A stretch of 64,000 nucleotides of DNA, taken from NCBI GenBank assembly GCA_902518165.1, contig CABYFB010000003.1, forward strand, positions 1 to 64,000, in the 5' to 3' direction. This DNA is from an uncultured Pelagibacteraceae bacterium (lineage in GTDB: Bacteria; Pseudomonadota; Alphaproteobacteria; Pelagibacterales; Pelagibacteraceae). Below, in pieces: positions 18,659 through 30,493 of this stretch; position 1 is the stretch's first letter, and every line of letters begins with the position of its first letter. The position numbers and the translations under genes are program-made. The notes under the pieces are model-generated. The model was not told the origin of the DNA, searched no databases, and was given only the letters and a program-made list of their open reading frames with translations.

Positions 18659-20400
18659 TAGTTATTCTTTATTTGTCTCTCGTAGAAGTTTTTATAAAGT
18701 AATGAATTTTTGATTAGATCATCATGTTTCCCTGATGATTCTACAGAACCTTTATCAACAACATAAATTTTTTCTGAATTAAGAATAGTTGATAGTCTAT
18801 GAGCAATAACTACTGTTGTTTTATTTTTTGTTAATTCCTCAATAGCTTTTTGTATTTTTTCTTCTGTTTCAGAGTCAAGAGATGAAGTTGCTTCGTCTAG
18901 AAGAATTATTTTGCTATCCTTTAACAAAGCTCTCGCTATCGAAAGTCTTTGCTTTTCACCACCTGATAATTTTACTCCATTTTCTCCTATAACAGTCTGA
19001 AATTTATTTTCTAATTTTTCTATAAAATCTGTACACATTGATATTTTTGCAGCTGTAAAAATTTCTTCATCACTCGCATATGGCTTGGCATATTTGATAT
19101 TATTAAAAATAGTATCATCAAAAAGTGTTGTATTTTGATCAACAATAGATATTTCTTTTCTTAATGATTTAAGATTAAGGTTTTGTACTTTTTGATCATC
19201 AATTAGAATTTCCCCAGAGTCCGCATCATAAATTCTTGGTATTAAATTTAATATTGTAGATTTTCCCGATCCACTGTGGCCTACTAAAGCTGTCATTTTT
19301 CTGCCAGCTATATCAATATTAATATCTTTAAGGACTATATTGTTAAGATTTGATTTGTAACTAAAATTAATATTTTGAAATTTTATTGATGCATTACTTA
19401 TATCTAATATTTTTCCATTTTCATTTGTTGAAATTTTATTTTGTTGATCAATTATAGGTAATATCCTTTTCCCTGCCGATAGTCCTTGGCCAAAAGCAAC
19501 ATTAACTGTTGCTAAGGATTTTACTGGTTGATAAGCAAGCATCATTGCAGCCAAAAAAGAGAAAAAATTGTTTATACTAAGCTGGTCATTCATAATTAAT
19601 TTTCCTGAGTAAAAAATTAATATTGCAATCATTATTCCAGTTACAACTTCCATTATTGGAGTGGATCTTATAAAAACAGTTGCAATTTTTATTGATTTTT
19701 CTTTTAGATCATTGACGAATTTTTCTGATCTTTCATGTTCATAATTCTCTCTTTGAAAAATTTTTATAATTTTATGATTTTTAAAAAGATCAATTAAATA
19801 TTTATTTAAGTCGCCTGATTTTTCTTGTGCTTCTGTGGCAACTTTAATAATACGTTTTCCTAATTTTTTTGCAGTTATAGTAGCTATAGGTAGCATAATT
19901 AAAGCTATAAGAGAAAGTCTCCAATTTTGAGAGAACATCACAAATAATAAGCCAATAAGTGTTAAGCCATCTTTGAATAAATTTAAAACTGCATTACTTA
20001 GCATCCCAGTTATTTGATTTACATCAAAGTTGAGATTTGAAATATATTTACCTGAATGTTTATCTTCAATTTTTTCAGTATCAGCTTTTATGAAAGAAGA
20101 TAACATATCGATTTGAATATTTTTTTTCACTTCCTCTGCAGTTTTTATCATTAAAACTTTTGCCAAATATAGAGATATACCTTTAGTAGCAAAAGCTATT
20201 ATGATTAAAAGTGGAATAATGAAAATTAAACTTTGATCTTTATTTATAAAAATTTTTTCTATCGCAGGGTCAAGTAACCATGCCGTTGCTGATGTGGCGC
20301 CAGCAACTAAAATAGAAAATACTATAGCAAGTATTATTTTGTTAAGATGTTTTGTTGTATAATCATTGTATAGTCTTTTTATAATATCAATATTTTTCAT
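18658..20400 (-). CDS. msbA: Lipid A flippase-type ABC transporter (MsbA-like)
   Basis: The 580-residue half-transporter has six predicted membrane helices in the first 310 residues. A nucleotide-binding domain follows with Walker A GHSGSGKST (near 373), signature LSGGEKQRLS (near 477) and Walker B IILLDEATSSLD with H-loop IAHRLS. Placement inside an lpx/waa operon supports a role in flipping Kdo-lipid A across the inner membrane. By sequence alone other exporters of the same family are possible. Confidence 0.88.
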   Translation of the reverse strand: MKNIDIIKRLYNDYTTKHLNKIILAIVFSILVAGATSATAWLLDPAIEKIFINKDQSLIFIIPLLIIIAFATKGISLYLAKVLMIKTAEEVKKNIQIDMLSSFIKADTEKIEDKHSGKYISNLNFDVNQITGMLSNAVLNLFKDGLTLIGLLFVMFSQNWRLSLIALIMLPIATITAKKLGKRIIKVATEAQEKSGDLNKYLIDLFKNHKIIKIFQRENYEHERSEKFVNDLKEKSIKIATVFIRSTPIMEVVTGIMIAILIFYSGKLIMNDQLSINNFFSFLAAMMLAYQPVKSLATVNVAFGQGLSAGKRILPIIDQQNKISTNENGKILDISNASIKFQNINFSYKSNLNNIVLKDINIDIAGRKMTALVGHSGSGKSTILNLIPRIYDADSGEILIDDQKVQNLNLKSLRKEISIVDQNTTLFDDTIFNNIKYAKPYASDEEIFTAAKISMCTDFIEKLENKFQTVIGENGVKLSGGEKQRLSIARALLKDSKIILLDEATSSLDSETEEKIQKAIEELTKNKTTVVIAHRLSTILNSEKIYVVDKGSVESSGKHDDLIKNSLLYKNFYERQIKNN

Positions 20401-21269
20401 TAAGTTAATTTTCCCACTAACAAAATTATTAAAATAATAAGACCCAAAAGATTGTTGCTTTTAAATTTTCTTAAGCAGTCATTCCCACTTTCAGTATTTA
20501 ATTTAAGAGATTGAAAAATTAACAAATGAGTTAAAGGCACTATTAAAGCAATGTAATATAAATAATTAAAATTCATTTTATAACCAACAAGAAACAATGA
20601 TATTAAAAATATAATGTAACAAAACGATATAAATTTTTTTGGGTTATTTTTAAATTTAATCGATGTTGATTTAACTCCAATTATTTCATCATCATTAATA
20701 TCTTGATATCCATATATTGTGTCGTAACCTAATGTCCAAAATGTGGCTCCTAAATAAAATATAATTGGTATTATAGAAACTTCATTTTGAATGGATATCC
20801 ATGCCAAAAGTAGACCGTAATTAAAAGTAATACCTAAAAAAAGTTGAGGCCAGTAAGTAAATCTTTTCATCAATGGATATGTAAAAGCCAACGGCATTGA
20901 AAGAAAAGCCATATAAATGGTAAATTTATTAAAATTTATCAAAACTAAAAACGCGATTAAACATAAGATTGCAGCATATATTGCAGCATTAAATACGGAA
21001 ATTTTTTCTGATGCGATTGGTCTATTTTTTGTTCTATCGACTAACTTATCAATTTTTCTATCACTTATATCGTTAACAATACATCCTGCTGATCTCATTA
21101 GAACAGATCCAGAAAAAAATAAAAAAGCATAAATAAAATAAGTATTTAAAGAAAGAGAAAAATCATATGAAATTGTTAAACCCCAAACACATGGCCAAAA
21201 TAGAAGCATGAAACCAATTGGCTTATTAAGTCTTGTTAATTCAATAAAAATTTTAACCTTTTCAGACAT
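20400..21269 (-). CDS. ubiA: 4-hydroxybenzoate polyprenyltransferase
   Basis: The 289-residue integral membrane protein has about eight predicted helices and the first Asp-rich motif NDISDRKIDKLVDRTKNRP (residues 66-84). A second, weaker one lies near DTIYGYQDINDDE at about 190. It prenylates 4-hydroxybenzoate in ubiquinone synthesis, feeding the bc1 and oxidase chain encoded elsewhere in the window. It is the first gene of the minus-strand lipid operon and shares a base with msbA. Confidence 0.94.
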   Translation of the reverse strand: MSEKVKIFIELTRLNKPIGFMLLFWPCVWGLTISYDFSLSLNTYFIYAFLFFSGSVLMRSAGCIVNDISDRKIDKLVDRTKNRPIASEKISVFNAAIYAAILCLIAFLVLINFNKFTIYMAFLSMPLAFTYPLMKRFTYWPQLFLGITFNYGLLLAWISIQNEVSIIPIIFYLGATFWTLGYDTIYGYQDINDDEIIGVKSTSIKFKNNPKKFISFCYIIFLISLFLVGYKMNFNYLYYIALIVPLTHLLIFQSLKLNTESGNDCLRKFKSNNLLGLIILIILLVGKLT

Positions 21270-21318
21270 AATTTACTTGTAAATAACAAAGCGTAGATTC
21301 ATAATCAAACTGATTCGC

Positions 21319-21726
21319 ATGAATATTGATTACACTGTTACCGCATTAATGTTTCCTGCCATTCCTTTGATTATGGCTGTCTATAGTAATAGATTTCATA
21401 CATTAAGTGGTTTGATTAGAAAAATACACGACGAATATGTTTTTGAAAAGCATACTCCACCAGAGTGGAAGCAGCAGCTAATTAATTTAAATGATAGAGT
21501 AAAAAATTTAAGAATTACTATACTTTTTGCAGCATTTGGTTTCCTATTTAATATGCTTACAGTTTTTGCTCTTTATTTAGAGACATATTTTTTAGCTAGA
21601 ATAATATTTGGCTCTTGTTGTTTATCGATGATGGTATCAATAATATTTTTTATAAGAGAAATACAAATCTCGACTAGAGCGTTAAGACTTCATCTTTCAG
21701 ATATGGATGATCAATTTAAGGAATAA
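21319..21726 (+). CDS. DUF2721 family membrane protein
   Basis: The 135-residue protein has an N-terminal hydrophobic segment, the conserved NRFHTLSGLIRKIHDEY block near residues 25-41, and two strong membrane helices at about 72-90 and 95-115. This matches the DUF2721 pattern. Function unknown. It is divergent from ubiA with 49 bases between the starts. Its last 11 bases overlap the convergent quinone reductase gene. Confidence 0.85.
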   Translation: MNIDYTVTALMFPAIPLIMAVYSNRFHTLSGLIRKIHDEYVFEKHTPPEWKQQLINLNDRVKNLRITILFAAFGFLFNMLTVFALYLETYFLARIIFGSCCLSMMVSIIFFIREIQISTRALRLHLSDMDDQFKE

Positions 21727-22687
21727 TAACTGCCGGACCTGTTAAAACCCTATTCTCTAAATCTATGTGAGCTTGTTTAGCTTCACTTAATTTATATCTT
21801 TTAGATACTTCAATTTTTATTTTCCCTGAGAGAACTGCATCAAAAACCAATTTAGCAGATTTTTCTAATTCATCTCTTGTAATTGTATAATGCATTATTG
21901 ACGGTCTTGTAAAAAAAAGACCTTTTGTATTTATATGTTTTTTGACATCTATAGTGTGAACATATCCAGATGCATTTCCAAATGCTACCATCATCCCTCT
22001 AATTTTTAAACATTCTATTGATCCCTCAAAAGTTTTTGCTCCAACACCATCATAGACAACATCTATTCTGTTTTTACCTACTATTTTTTCAACTTCTTCC
22101 ACAAAATTATGATCTGTATAATTGATGACATGATGACACCCATTTTTTTTTGCTATTTCAACTTTTTCTTTAGATCCAACTGTTCCAATGACTTCACATC
22201 CTAATGCATTAGCCCACTGACATAATATTTTACCAACTCCACCAGCTGCAGCATGAAATAAAACTTTATCTCCTTTTTTTACAGCATATGACCTGTGTAA
22301 TAAATATTCTGATGTTATTCCTTTCAATAAAATGCAGGAAGCTATTTCATCTGAAATACCTTCTGGCACTGTGATTAATTTTTCTTCTGGCATTATTTGT
22401 TTTTCTGAGTATCCACTTATTGGAGCAGATGCATGACTTACTCGATCTCCAACTTTAAAAAGACTTACTTCAGTGCCAATTTCTTCAACTACTCCAGATG
22501 CTTCTAGTCCAAGTCCACTTGGTAATTCAATCGGATATAAACCTGTTCGATGGTAAACATCAATATAATTAAGTCCAACTGACAAATTTTTAACAAGAAC
22601 TTCCTTTGGACCAGGTTTACCGATTTCAATATCCTTATATTCTAAGACTTCTGGGCCTCCAAACTTTTCAAATCTTATAGCTTTCAT
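21716..22687 (-). CDS. qor: NADPH:quinone reductase, zinc-independent MDR family
   Basis: The 323-residue medium-chain reductase has the quinone oxidoreductase N-terminus (MKAIRFEKFGGPEVLEY), LNYIDVYHRTGLY near residue 59, and the nucleotide-binding loop AAAGGVGKILCQWA near 145. The four-cysteine structural zinc site of alcohol dehydrogenases is absent. It probably reduces quinones or enones with NADPH. It lies 2 bases downstream of the pirin gene, suggesting a two-gene unit for redox stress. Confidence 0.92.
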   Translation of the reverse strand: MKAIRFEKFGGPEVLEYKDIEIGKPGPKEVLVKNLSVGLNYIDVYHRTGLYPIELPSGLGLEASGVVEEIGTEVSLFKVGDRVSHASAPISGYSEKQIMPEEKLITVPEGISDEIASCILLKGITSEYLLHRSYAVKKGDKVLFHAAAGGVGKILCQWANALGCEVIGTVGSKEKVEIAKKNGCHHVINYTDHNFVEEVEKIVGKNRIDVVYDGVGAKTFEGSIECLKIRGMMVAFGNASGYVHTIDVKKHINTKGLFFTRPSIMHYTITRDELEKSAKLVFDAVLSGKIKIEVSKRYKLSEAKQAHIDLENRVLTGPAVIIP

Positions 22688-22689
22688 AT

Positions 22690-23535
22690 TTACTTTACAA
22701 AATTACCATTATGGTAATCATCAATTGCTTGAAGTATTTCTTGTTTAGTATTCATGACGAATGGACCACCTCTTGCAATCTGTTCTCCTATCGGTTTTCC
22801 AGATATTAGTAAAAATTTAGCGTTTGTTAAAGCAGTTACTTTTAAGTTTTCACCTTTAGATAATAAAATTAAGGTAGAGTCTTTAACACTTTCATGTTTA
22901 TTGTTTCCAATTTCTATCTCACCTTCAATTAAATATATGAATGAATTGTGTGTGGATGGAACTTGATGATTAAAAGTTTTACTTTCATTTAATTCTACAT
23001 CAAAATAAATTGGATCGACATTGTGTTTTTTTATTGGACCTTCTGAATTTTCAAACTTTCCAGCAATTATTTTTATAAATTTATCTTCATCCTTATGTGT
23101 GCTCATTTTATCTGAGTCAATATAATGGTATTCTGGTTTACTCATCTTCTCGCTGGCTGGCATATTAATCCATAATTGAAAACCATGAAGTTTTCCATCG
23201 TTCATAGCTGGCATTTCAGAATGAATTATTCCACTACCAGTTTTCATCCATTGCACATCTCCTGCAGTCATTTTTCCTTGACCACCTGTACTATCTTTAT
23301 GTTCAAAACTCCCAGCTAACATATATGTAACTGTTTCAATTCCTCTGTGTGGATGAGGAGGAAAGCCTGCAATATAATCATCTTTATTTTCTGATCCAAA
23401 TTCATCTAACATTAAAAATGGATCATAATAATTTGGTTCAACACCAATACTTCTTTTTAATTTAACTCCTGCACCATCAGATGCTGGTGTTGGATCTATA
23501 ATTTTTTCTACTTCGATATTTATCATGTTGTTCAT
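22690..23535 (-). CDS. Pirin family cupin protein
   Basis: The 281-residue bicupin has the pirin hallmark FPPHPHRGIETVTYML (near residues 58-73), whose histidines bind the metal. GDVQWMKTGSGIIHSEMP follows near 91-108 and a second cupin domain covers about 150-260. Bacterial pirins act as quercetinases or as regulators of central metabolism. The exact role is unknown. Start could be the ATG at 23535 or the one three codons later. It is followed at 2 bases by qor. Confidence 0.92.
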   Translation of the reverse strand: MNNMINIEVEKIIDPTPASDGAGVKLKRSIGVEPNYYDPFLMLDEFGSENKDDYIAGFPPHPHRGIETVTYMLAGSFEHKDSTGGQGKMTAGDVQWMKTGSGIIHSEMPAMNDGKLHGFQLWINMPASEKMSKPEYHYIDSDKMSTHKDEDKFIKIIAGKFENSEGPIKKHNVDPIYFDVELNESKTFNHQVPSTHNSFIYLIEGEIEIGNNKHESVKDSTLILLSKGENLKVTALTNAKFLLISGKPIGEQIARGGPFVMNTKQEILQAIDDYHNGNFVK

Positions 23536-23546
23536 ATAGGATATAT

Positions 23547-24209
23547 CTAAATTAAATCAAGCAATTCTGATAAATTACTTATTTGTTTGTTAGGTTCAAA
23601 ATCTAATTTATCAAAAATATTATTATTTCTATTCACCCAAACAGTGTTGTATCCATAATTTCCTGCGCCAGATACATCCCATGTATTCGCACTTAAGAAT
23701 AAAACTTCATTCTTTTCAATATTATATTTATTTATTGGAAGGTCGTAAACTTTTGAATCTGGTTTAAAAATACCAACTTCTTCTACAGAAAAAATATCAT
23801 CAAAAATATCTTTTAACCCATTACTAACAACAAGTTCATTTAAAAGGTCAGGTGTACCATTTGATAGAATTGCCAATTTATAATTTGATTGTTTTAATTT
23901 ATTTAAAGCATCCTTTACTTCTGTAAATGGTGAAAGCACTTTATATAAATTCAATAGTTCTGATCTCATTGCAATATCAATATTGTAAAAATTCATAGAT
24001 TTGTCCAAACTATCTTCGGTGATTTGCCAAAAATCCTTATGTCTTCTCATTAAACTTCTAAGCCAAGTATATTCAAGCTGTGTAGTTCTCCAATAATTAG
24101 CAAATCCTTCCCATTTATCGCCCAATCTTTCTTTGCATTTTTCGGCGGCAGAATTAACATCAAATAAAGTTCCGTATGCATCAAATATGATTGCTTTAAT
24201 ATTTTTCAT
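23547..24209 (-). CDS. Haloacid dehalogenase type II-like HAD hydrolase
   Basis: The 220-residue protein shows FDAYGTLFDVNSA with nucleophile Asp10. It has TQLEYTWLRSLM near residue 43, SNGTPDLL near 116, a Lys in FKPDSKVYDLP near 150, and SANTWDVSGAGNYGYNTVWV near 173. These features resemble L-2-haloacid dehalogenases more than simple phosphatases. It would hydrolyse short 2-halocarboxylates, though phosphatase activity cannot be excluded. It is 11 bases upstream of pirin on the same strand and divergent from rsmE. Confidence 0.88.
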   Translation of the reverse strand: MKNIKAIIFDAYGTLFDVNSAAEKCKERLGDKWEGFANYWRTTQLEYTWLRSLMRRHKDFWQITEDSLDKSMNFYNIDIAMRSELLNLYKVLSPFTEVKDALNKLKQSNYKLAILSNGTPDLLNELVVSNGLKDIFDDIFSVEEVGIFKPDSKVYDLPINKYNIEKNEVLFLSANTWDVSGAGNYGYNTVWVNRNNNIFDKLDFEPNKQISNLSELLDLI

Positions 24210-24226
24210 AAATTAATTTAATTATA

Positions 24227-24925
24227 ATGAGTAATATTAGAATATTTTATCCAGAAAAATTATCAATTAATTTAGAAACTAATTTAACTAAGTCTCAATC
24301 ACATTATTTATTGAAAGTAATGAGGATTAAACAAGGAGAGACCTTTTCTGTTTTTAATAAATCTGGAGAATGGAAGTCAATTGTAACTGAAATTTCAAAA
24401 AGCAGTTTAAATTTCAAGGTTGTTGAACAGTTGAGACAAAAAGATAAAGAGCAAGAAATCTGGTTAGCCTTCTCACCCATTAAATCAAATTATTTTAACT
24501 TCATGATACAAAAATCAACTGAGCTTGGAGTAACAAAATTTGTGCCAATTATTTCTGAAAGGACAATTGTTAGAAAAGTAAATAATGAGAGATTAAATAA
24601 AATAATTATAGAGTCGTGTGAGCAAAGTAATAGAATAAATATTCCTTCAATTGAAAAACCTCAATCATTAGATAAATTCCTGTCTAACAATTCAGACATC
24701 AATTTAATTTTTGGAGATTTAAATACTAATAATAAAAAAATTAAAATTTCTAATTCAAAACCAAATTGTCTTTTAATTGGTCCTGAAGGGGATTATTCAG
24801 CCGGTGAAATTAAAAAGATTCTAAACTTTAAAGGGTCTCAATCGATAAAACTAAGTGATAACATTTTAAGGTCTGAAACTGCGGTTATATCCGCGTTATC
24901 TGTGATCAATTATTTGCAAAATTGA
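24227..24925 (+). CDS. rsmE: 16S rRNA (uridine1498-N3)-methyltransferase
   Basis: The 232-residue SPOUT methyltransferase has the family's N-terminal PUA-like part (SHYLLKVMRIKQGE near 26-39). QKSTELGVTKFVPIISERT is near 91, and the C-terminal knot has LIGPEGDYSAGEI near 183 and LRSETAVISAL near 215. It modifies U1498 in the decoding centre. Only 17 bases separate it from the divergent haloacid dehalogenase-like gene. Confidence 0.95.
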   Translation: MSNIRIFYPEKLSINLETNLTKSQSHYLLKVMRIKQGETFSVFNKSGEWKSIVTEISKSSLNFKVVEQLRQKDKEQEIWLAFSPIKSNYFNFMIQKSTELGVTKFVPIISERTIVRKVNNERLNKIIIESCEQSNRINIPSIEKPQSLDKFLSNNSDINLIFGDLNTNNKKIKISNSKPNCLLIGPEGDYSAGEIKKILNFKGSQSIKLSDNILRSETAVISALSVINYLQN

Positions 24926-24954
24926 TAAATTGTCGCGAATTCTCTGGTATTTTT

Positions 24955-24960
24955 TATAAT
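24955..24960 (+). promoter_or_regulatory. Candidate -10 box of the cytochrome oxidase operon
   Basis: A perfect TATAAT lies between rsmE and ctaC. TTGTCG at 24930-24935 is the best -35-like hexamer, but the spacer is 19 bases. A start near 24967 would give a leader of about 18 bases before the ctaC ATG at 24985. Confidence 0.45.
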
Positions 24961-24984
24961 ATTTTCGATCTATATAGAAAACAA

Positions 24985-27434
<2,450 letters not shown>

Positions 27435-27460
27435 TAACGTCTTAATATATAAAAATTAAA

Positions 27461-28369
27461 ATGGCTACGACGTATTCTAAAGTAAAAAAATCATATTACG
27501 AACTAGGTATTATTCCTGAATTATTAAAGTTAATGAAACCAAGAGTAATGTCTCTTGTTATTTTCACTTGTGCAGTTGGTCTGTTAACAGCCCCTACTTC
27601 AGTTTCGTTTCAACAATCATTATTTGGAATATTAATAGTTGCCTTTGGTGCTGGAGCAGCAGGAGCACTTAACATGTGGTATGAAGCCGACTTAGATAAA
27701 TTAATGTCTAGAACTTGCTTGCGTCCAATTCCAAGAGGAAAGCTGAACAGAAACCAAGCATTATATTTTGGAACATCTCTGTCAGTTATTTCAGTTGTAA
27801 GCTTATACTTTATTACAAATGCTTTATCAGCATTTCTATTATTGTTTACAATATTATTTTACGTATTTGTTTATACAATCTGGTTAAAAAGAAAAACTCC
27901 ACAAAATATTGTTATAGGTGGAGCATCAGGAGCTTTGCCACCAGTAATTGGGTGGGCAATAGCAACAAATTCTATTTCATTGGAGTCGATTGCTTTTTTC
28001 TTAATAATTTTCTTTTGGACACCATCACACTTTTGGGCATTAAGTTTGTACAAAGCTGATGATTATAAAAAAGCAGGTATTCCAATGCTTCCAGTAACTA
28101 ATGGAATTCAGGATACTAAAAAGAATATTCTAATTTATTCTTTGTTGATGATACCGACAATTGTATTCCCATATTACATTGGATTTGTCGGCGAAGCATT
28201 CTTAACACTTAGCTTACTTCTTACATTTTATTATAATTTAATTTGTTACCAGCTTTATAATTATAAAGTTGGAAAATTTAACATAAAAAAAGCTAAACAT
28301 ATTTTTAGCTATTCAATTATTTATTTATTTTTAATATTTGTTTTTTTCTTAGTGGATAAAATTTTATGA
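27461..28369 (+). CDS. ctaB: Protohaem IX farnesyltransferase (haem O synthase)
   Basis: The 302-residue UbiA-fold membrane protein has about nine helices and the prenyl-diphosphate motif NMWYEADLDKLMSRTCLRP (near residues 71-89). YTIWLKRKTPQNIVIGGASGA-type and WTPSHFWALS blocks follow. It farnesylates haem B for the oxidase. It lies 26 bases after ctaD and its TGA overlaps the ATG of the next small ORF by 4 bases. Confidence 0.96.
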   Translation: MATTYSKVKKSYYELGIIPELLKLMKPRVMSLVIFTCAVGLLTAPTSVSFQQSLFGILIVAFGAGAAGALNMWYEADLDKLMSRTCLRPIPRGKLNRNQALYFGTSLSVISVVSLYFITNALSAFLLLFTILFYVFVYTIWLKRKTPQNIVIGGASGALPPVIGWAIATNSISLESIAFFLIIFFWTPSHFWALSLYKADDYKKAGIPMLPVTNGIQDTKKNILIYSLLMIPTIVFPYYIGFVGEAFLTLSLLLTFYYNLICYQLYNYKVGKFNIKKAKHIFSYSIIYLFLIFVFFLVDKIL

Positions 28370-28491
28370 TAATTAAAGATCAAAAATTAAAAAAGAAAAA
28401 TTTATGGACAGCAGTTGGTTTGGTTGCATTTATAGTTTTCTTATTCATTTTCACACTATTTAATATTGGAGTATTTGAAAGACCCCTATGA
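28366..28491 (+). CDS. Small single-span membrane protein, CtaF/CoxF-like by position
   Basis: A 41-residue ORF starts with ATG overlapping the ctaB stop (ATGA) and ends with TGA overlapping the ctaG start (ATGA). It has a basic N-terminus (KDQKLKKKN), one membrane helix (about residues 14-34) and the tail FNIGVFERPL. The double 4-base overlap makes it very likely to be a real coupled gene. Alphaproteobacterial oxidase operons often have a small one-helix protein at this place (CtaF/CoxF). Sequence similarity is not enough to prove homology. Confidence 0.75.
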   Translation: MIIKDQKLKKKNLWTAVGLVAFIVFLFIFTLFNIGVFERPL

Positions 28492-29036
28492 TTAAAAAAA
28501 ATACTTTAACTCCACTAATTCTTGCGGGAATTTTTGTCTTTATGTTGGGATTGTCTTTTGCAGCTGTGCCATTGTATGATTTATTTTGTAGAGTAACTGG
28601 CTTTGGTGGAACTACACAAATATCGAAAGAGGCTCCTAATATAGTTCTAGATAAAAAAATAAATGTAAGATTAGATACCAACGTTAACAGTGCTCTTGAT
28701 TGGAATTTTGATGTTGATCAAAAAACCATGGATGTTCAGCCTGGCAAGGTATACAGAATTAAATTTGAAGTGGAAAACACAGGAGATGAAATTTCATCTG
28801 CTGTAGCTACATATAATGTTTCTCCATCATCATTTGGAGCATATTTTAATAAATTAGGCTGTTTTTGCTTTGAAAAACAAACATTAGATCCAGGAGAAAA
28901 GGCAAGTTACACACTAGTTTTTTACCTAGATCCAGAATTAGTAAATGATCCAAAAACATCTAGAGTTGAAGATGTTACTATGTCATATACTTTTTTCTCA
29001 TCTGAATATTATAAAAACGAAAAAAAAGAGAGTTAA
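28488..29036 (+). CDS. ctaG: Cytochrome c oxidase assembly protein CtaG/Cox11
   Basis: The 182-residue protein has a single N-terminal membrane anchor (about 8-28) with AAVPLYDLFCRVTGFGGT, and a periplasmic immunoglobulin-like domain. The copper-binding CFCFEKQTL is near residue 124 and PELVNDP near 150. It delivers copper to the CuB site of subunit I. The start overlaps the stop of the small upstream ORF and the next gene starts 5 bases after its stop. Confidence 0.96.
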   Translation: MIKKNTLTPLILAGIFVFMLGLSFAAVPLYDLFCRVTGFGGTTQISKEAPNIVLDKKINVRLDTNVNSALDWNFDVDQKTMDVQPGKVYRIKFEVENTGDEISSAVATYNVSPSSFGAYFNKLGCFCFEKQTLDPGEKASYTLVFYLDPELVNDPKTSRVEDVTMSYTFFSSEYYKNEKKES

Positions 29037-29041
29037 AACAA

Positions 29042-29833
29042 ATGTCTGCATCAGGTCAAAAACATGATTATCATTTAGTTGACCCTAGTCCTTGGCCTTT
29101 AGCTACATCTATAGCTACACTAATTACGGCTGTTGGATCTGTTTATTATTTCCATAGTAAAGTTATGTGGGCAATGGTCTTAGGTTTTTTACTTATATTT
29201 TATTGTGCCTTTATGTGGTTCAGAGACGTTGTGATAGAAGCTGAGCATAAAGGTCATCATACACCTGTTGTTCAAATTCATCATAGATATGGAATGACAT
29301 TATTTATTGCATCTGAAGTAATGTTTTTTGTTGCATGGTTTTGGGCATACTTTGATGCAAGTCTGTTTCCAAATGAATTCATGGGAAATGTATGGCCACC
29401 AAAAGATATTGAAACTTTTGATCCATGGGACATTCCACTTATAAATACTCTTGTCCTACTTTTATCTGGTACAACAGTAACTTGGGCACACCATTCTTTG
29501 TTAGAGGATGATAGAAAAGGATTTATAAATGGTTTAATTTGTACAGTAATTTTAGGAGCATTCTTTACTTTATTGCAAATATACGAATACCAACACGCTA
29601 CATTTAGTTTTTCAGGTCATATTTATGGAGCTACATTCTATATGGCCACGGGGTTTCATGGTTTCCACGTTTTAGTTGGAACTATTTTCTTAGCTGTTTG
29701 CTTATGGAGAGGTAAATTAGGACATTTTACTAAAGAACATCACTTTGGTTTCGAGGCCGCTGCTTGGTACTGGCACTTTGTCGATGTTGTCTGGTTGTTC
29801 TTATTTGCAGCTATTTATATTTGGGGAAGTTAA
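29042..29833 (+). CDS. ctaE: Cytochrome c oxidase subunit III
   Basis: The 263-residue protein has seven predicted helices and the family pattern: HDYHLVDPSPWPLATS at the start, MTLFIASEVMFFVAWFWAYF near 85, FYMATGFHGFHVLVGT near 200 and AWYWHFVDVVWLFLF near the end. It stabilises proton pumping by subunit I. It follows ctaG by 5 bases and precedes the SURF1 gene by 6 bases. Confidence 0.97.
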   Translation: MSASGQKHDYHLVDPSPWPLATSIATLITAVGSVYYFHSKVMWAMVLGFLLIFYCAFMWFRDVVIEAEHKGHHTPVVQIHHRYGMTLFIASEVMFFVAWFWAYFDASLFPNEFMGNVWPPKDIETFDPWDIPLINTLVLLLSGTTVTWAHHSLLEDDRKGFINGLICTVILGAFFTLLQIYEYQHATFSFSGHIYGATFYMATGFHGFHVLVGTIFLAVCLWRGKLGHFTKEHHFGFEAAAWYWHFVDVVWLFLFAAIYIWGS

Positions 29834-29839
29834 TAGTTC

Positions 29840-30493
29840 TTGAAAAATAAGTTATCTTTTTCAATTTTTGTATACTTTTTTATTTTAGTTTTTTTGTCAT
29901 TAGGCACTTGGCAAATTGTTAGACTAAATTGGAAGCTTGATTTAATAAATTCAATCGATCAATCCTTAAAAAGTGATCCAGTAGAATTTAATGGAAGTAA
30001 TCCAATTAATTTTAAAAAAATCAAATTTGAAGGGATATTAGATAATTCAAAAATAATTTATTTATATTCCTTAAATGAAAAAGGAGAGCCAGGATTTGAT
30101 ATTGTAAATCCAGTTAGTATTAACAATAAAAGTTATTTAATAAATCGGGGTTGGGTTCCAAGAGATTTTAAATCTAAAAAATATGTTTCAAATGATAGTA
30201 AATTTGAGGGAGTTTTAAAATTAAAAAGTAAATTTAATTATTTCAAGCCAGATAATGACGTAAATAAGAATTACTGGTTCACTCTTAAAGATGAAGATTT
30301 ATTGACCTATACAGGAAAAGAATTTTCTCCATTCATTATCAATAAAATTAGCAAGCAAGAAGGAATTTATCCCAAGTCAAAACAAATAGGAGCCAATATT
30401 TCAAACAACCACTTAAAGTATGCTCTTACATGGTTTTCATTAGCTGTTTCCATTTTTTTAATATATTTATATTTTAGAAAAAAAAATTACTGA
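29840..30493 (+). CDS. SURF1/Shy1 family cytochrome oxidase assembly factor
   Basis: The 217-residue protein uses a TTG start, the first usable codon in frame. It has a helix at each end (about 8-25 and 192-211) with a soluble middle. Family blocks are GTWQIVRLNWKLDLI near residue 22, NEKGEPGFDIVNP near 80, and NRGWVPRDF near 103. It helps insert haem into the oxidase. Last gene of the ctaCDB-G-E unit. Its TGA shares one base with the thrC ATG (TGATG), so thrC may be read through from the oxidase promoter. Confidence 0.9.
   Translation: MKNKLSFSIFVYFFILVFLSLGTWQIVRLNWKLDLINSIDQSLKSDPVEFNGSNPINFKKIKFEGILDNSKIIYLYSLNEKGEPGFDIVNPVSINNKSYLINRGWVPRDFKSKKYVSNDSKFEGVLKLKSKFNYFKPDNDVNKNYWFTLKDEDLLTYTGKEFSPFIINKISKQEGIYPKSKQIGANISNNHLKYALTWFSLAVSIFLIYLYFRKKNY

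Noticed and set aside
24922-24984. Upstream ATG for ctaC
   Set aside because: It overlaps the rsmE end and adds 21 residues that are not a signal peptide. The ATG at 24985 gives a normal one.
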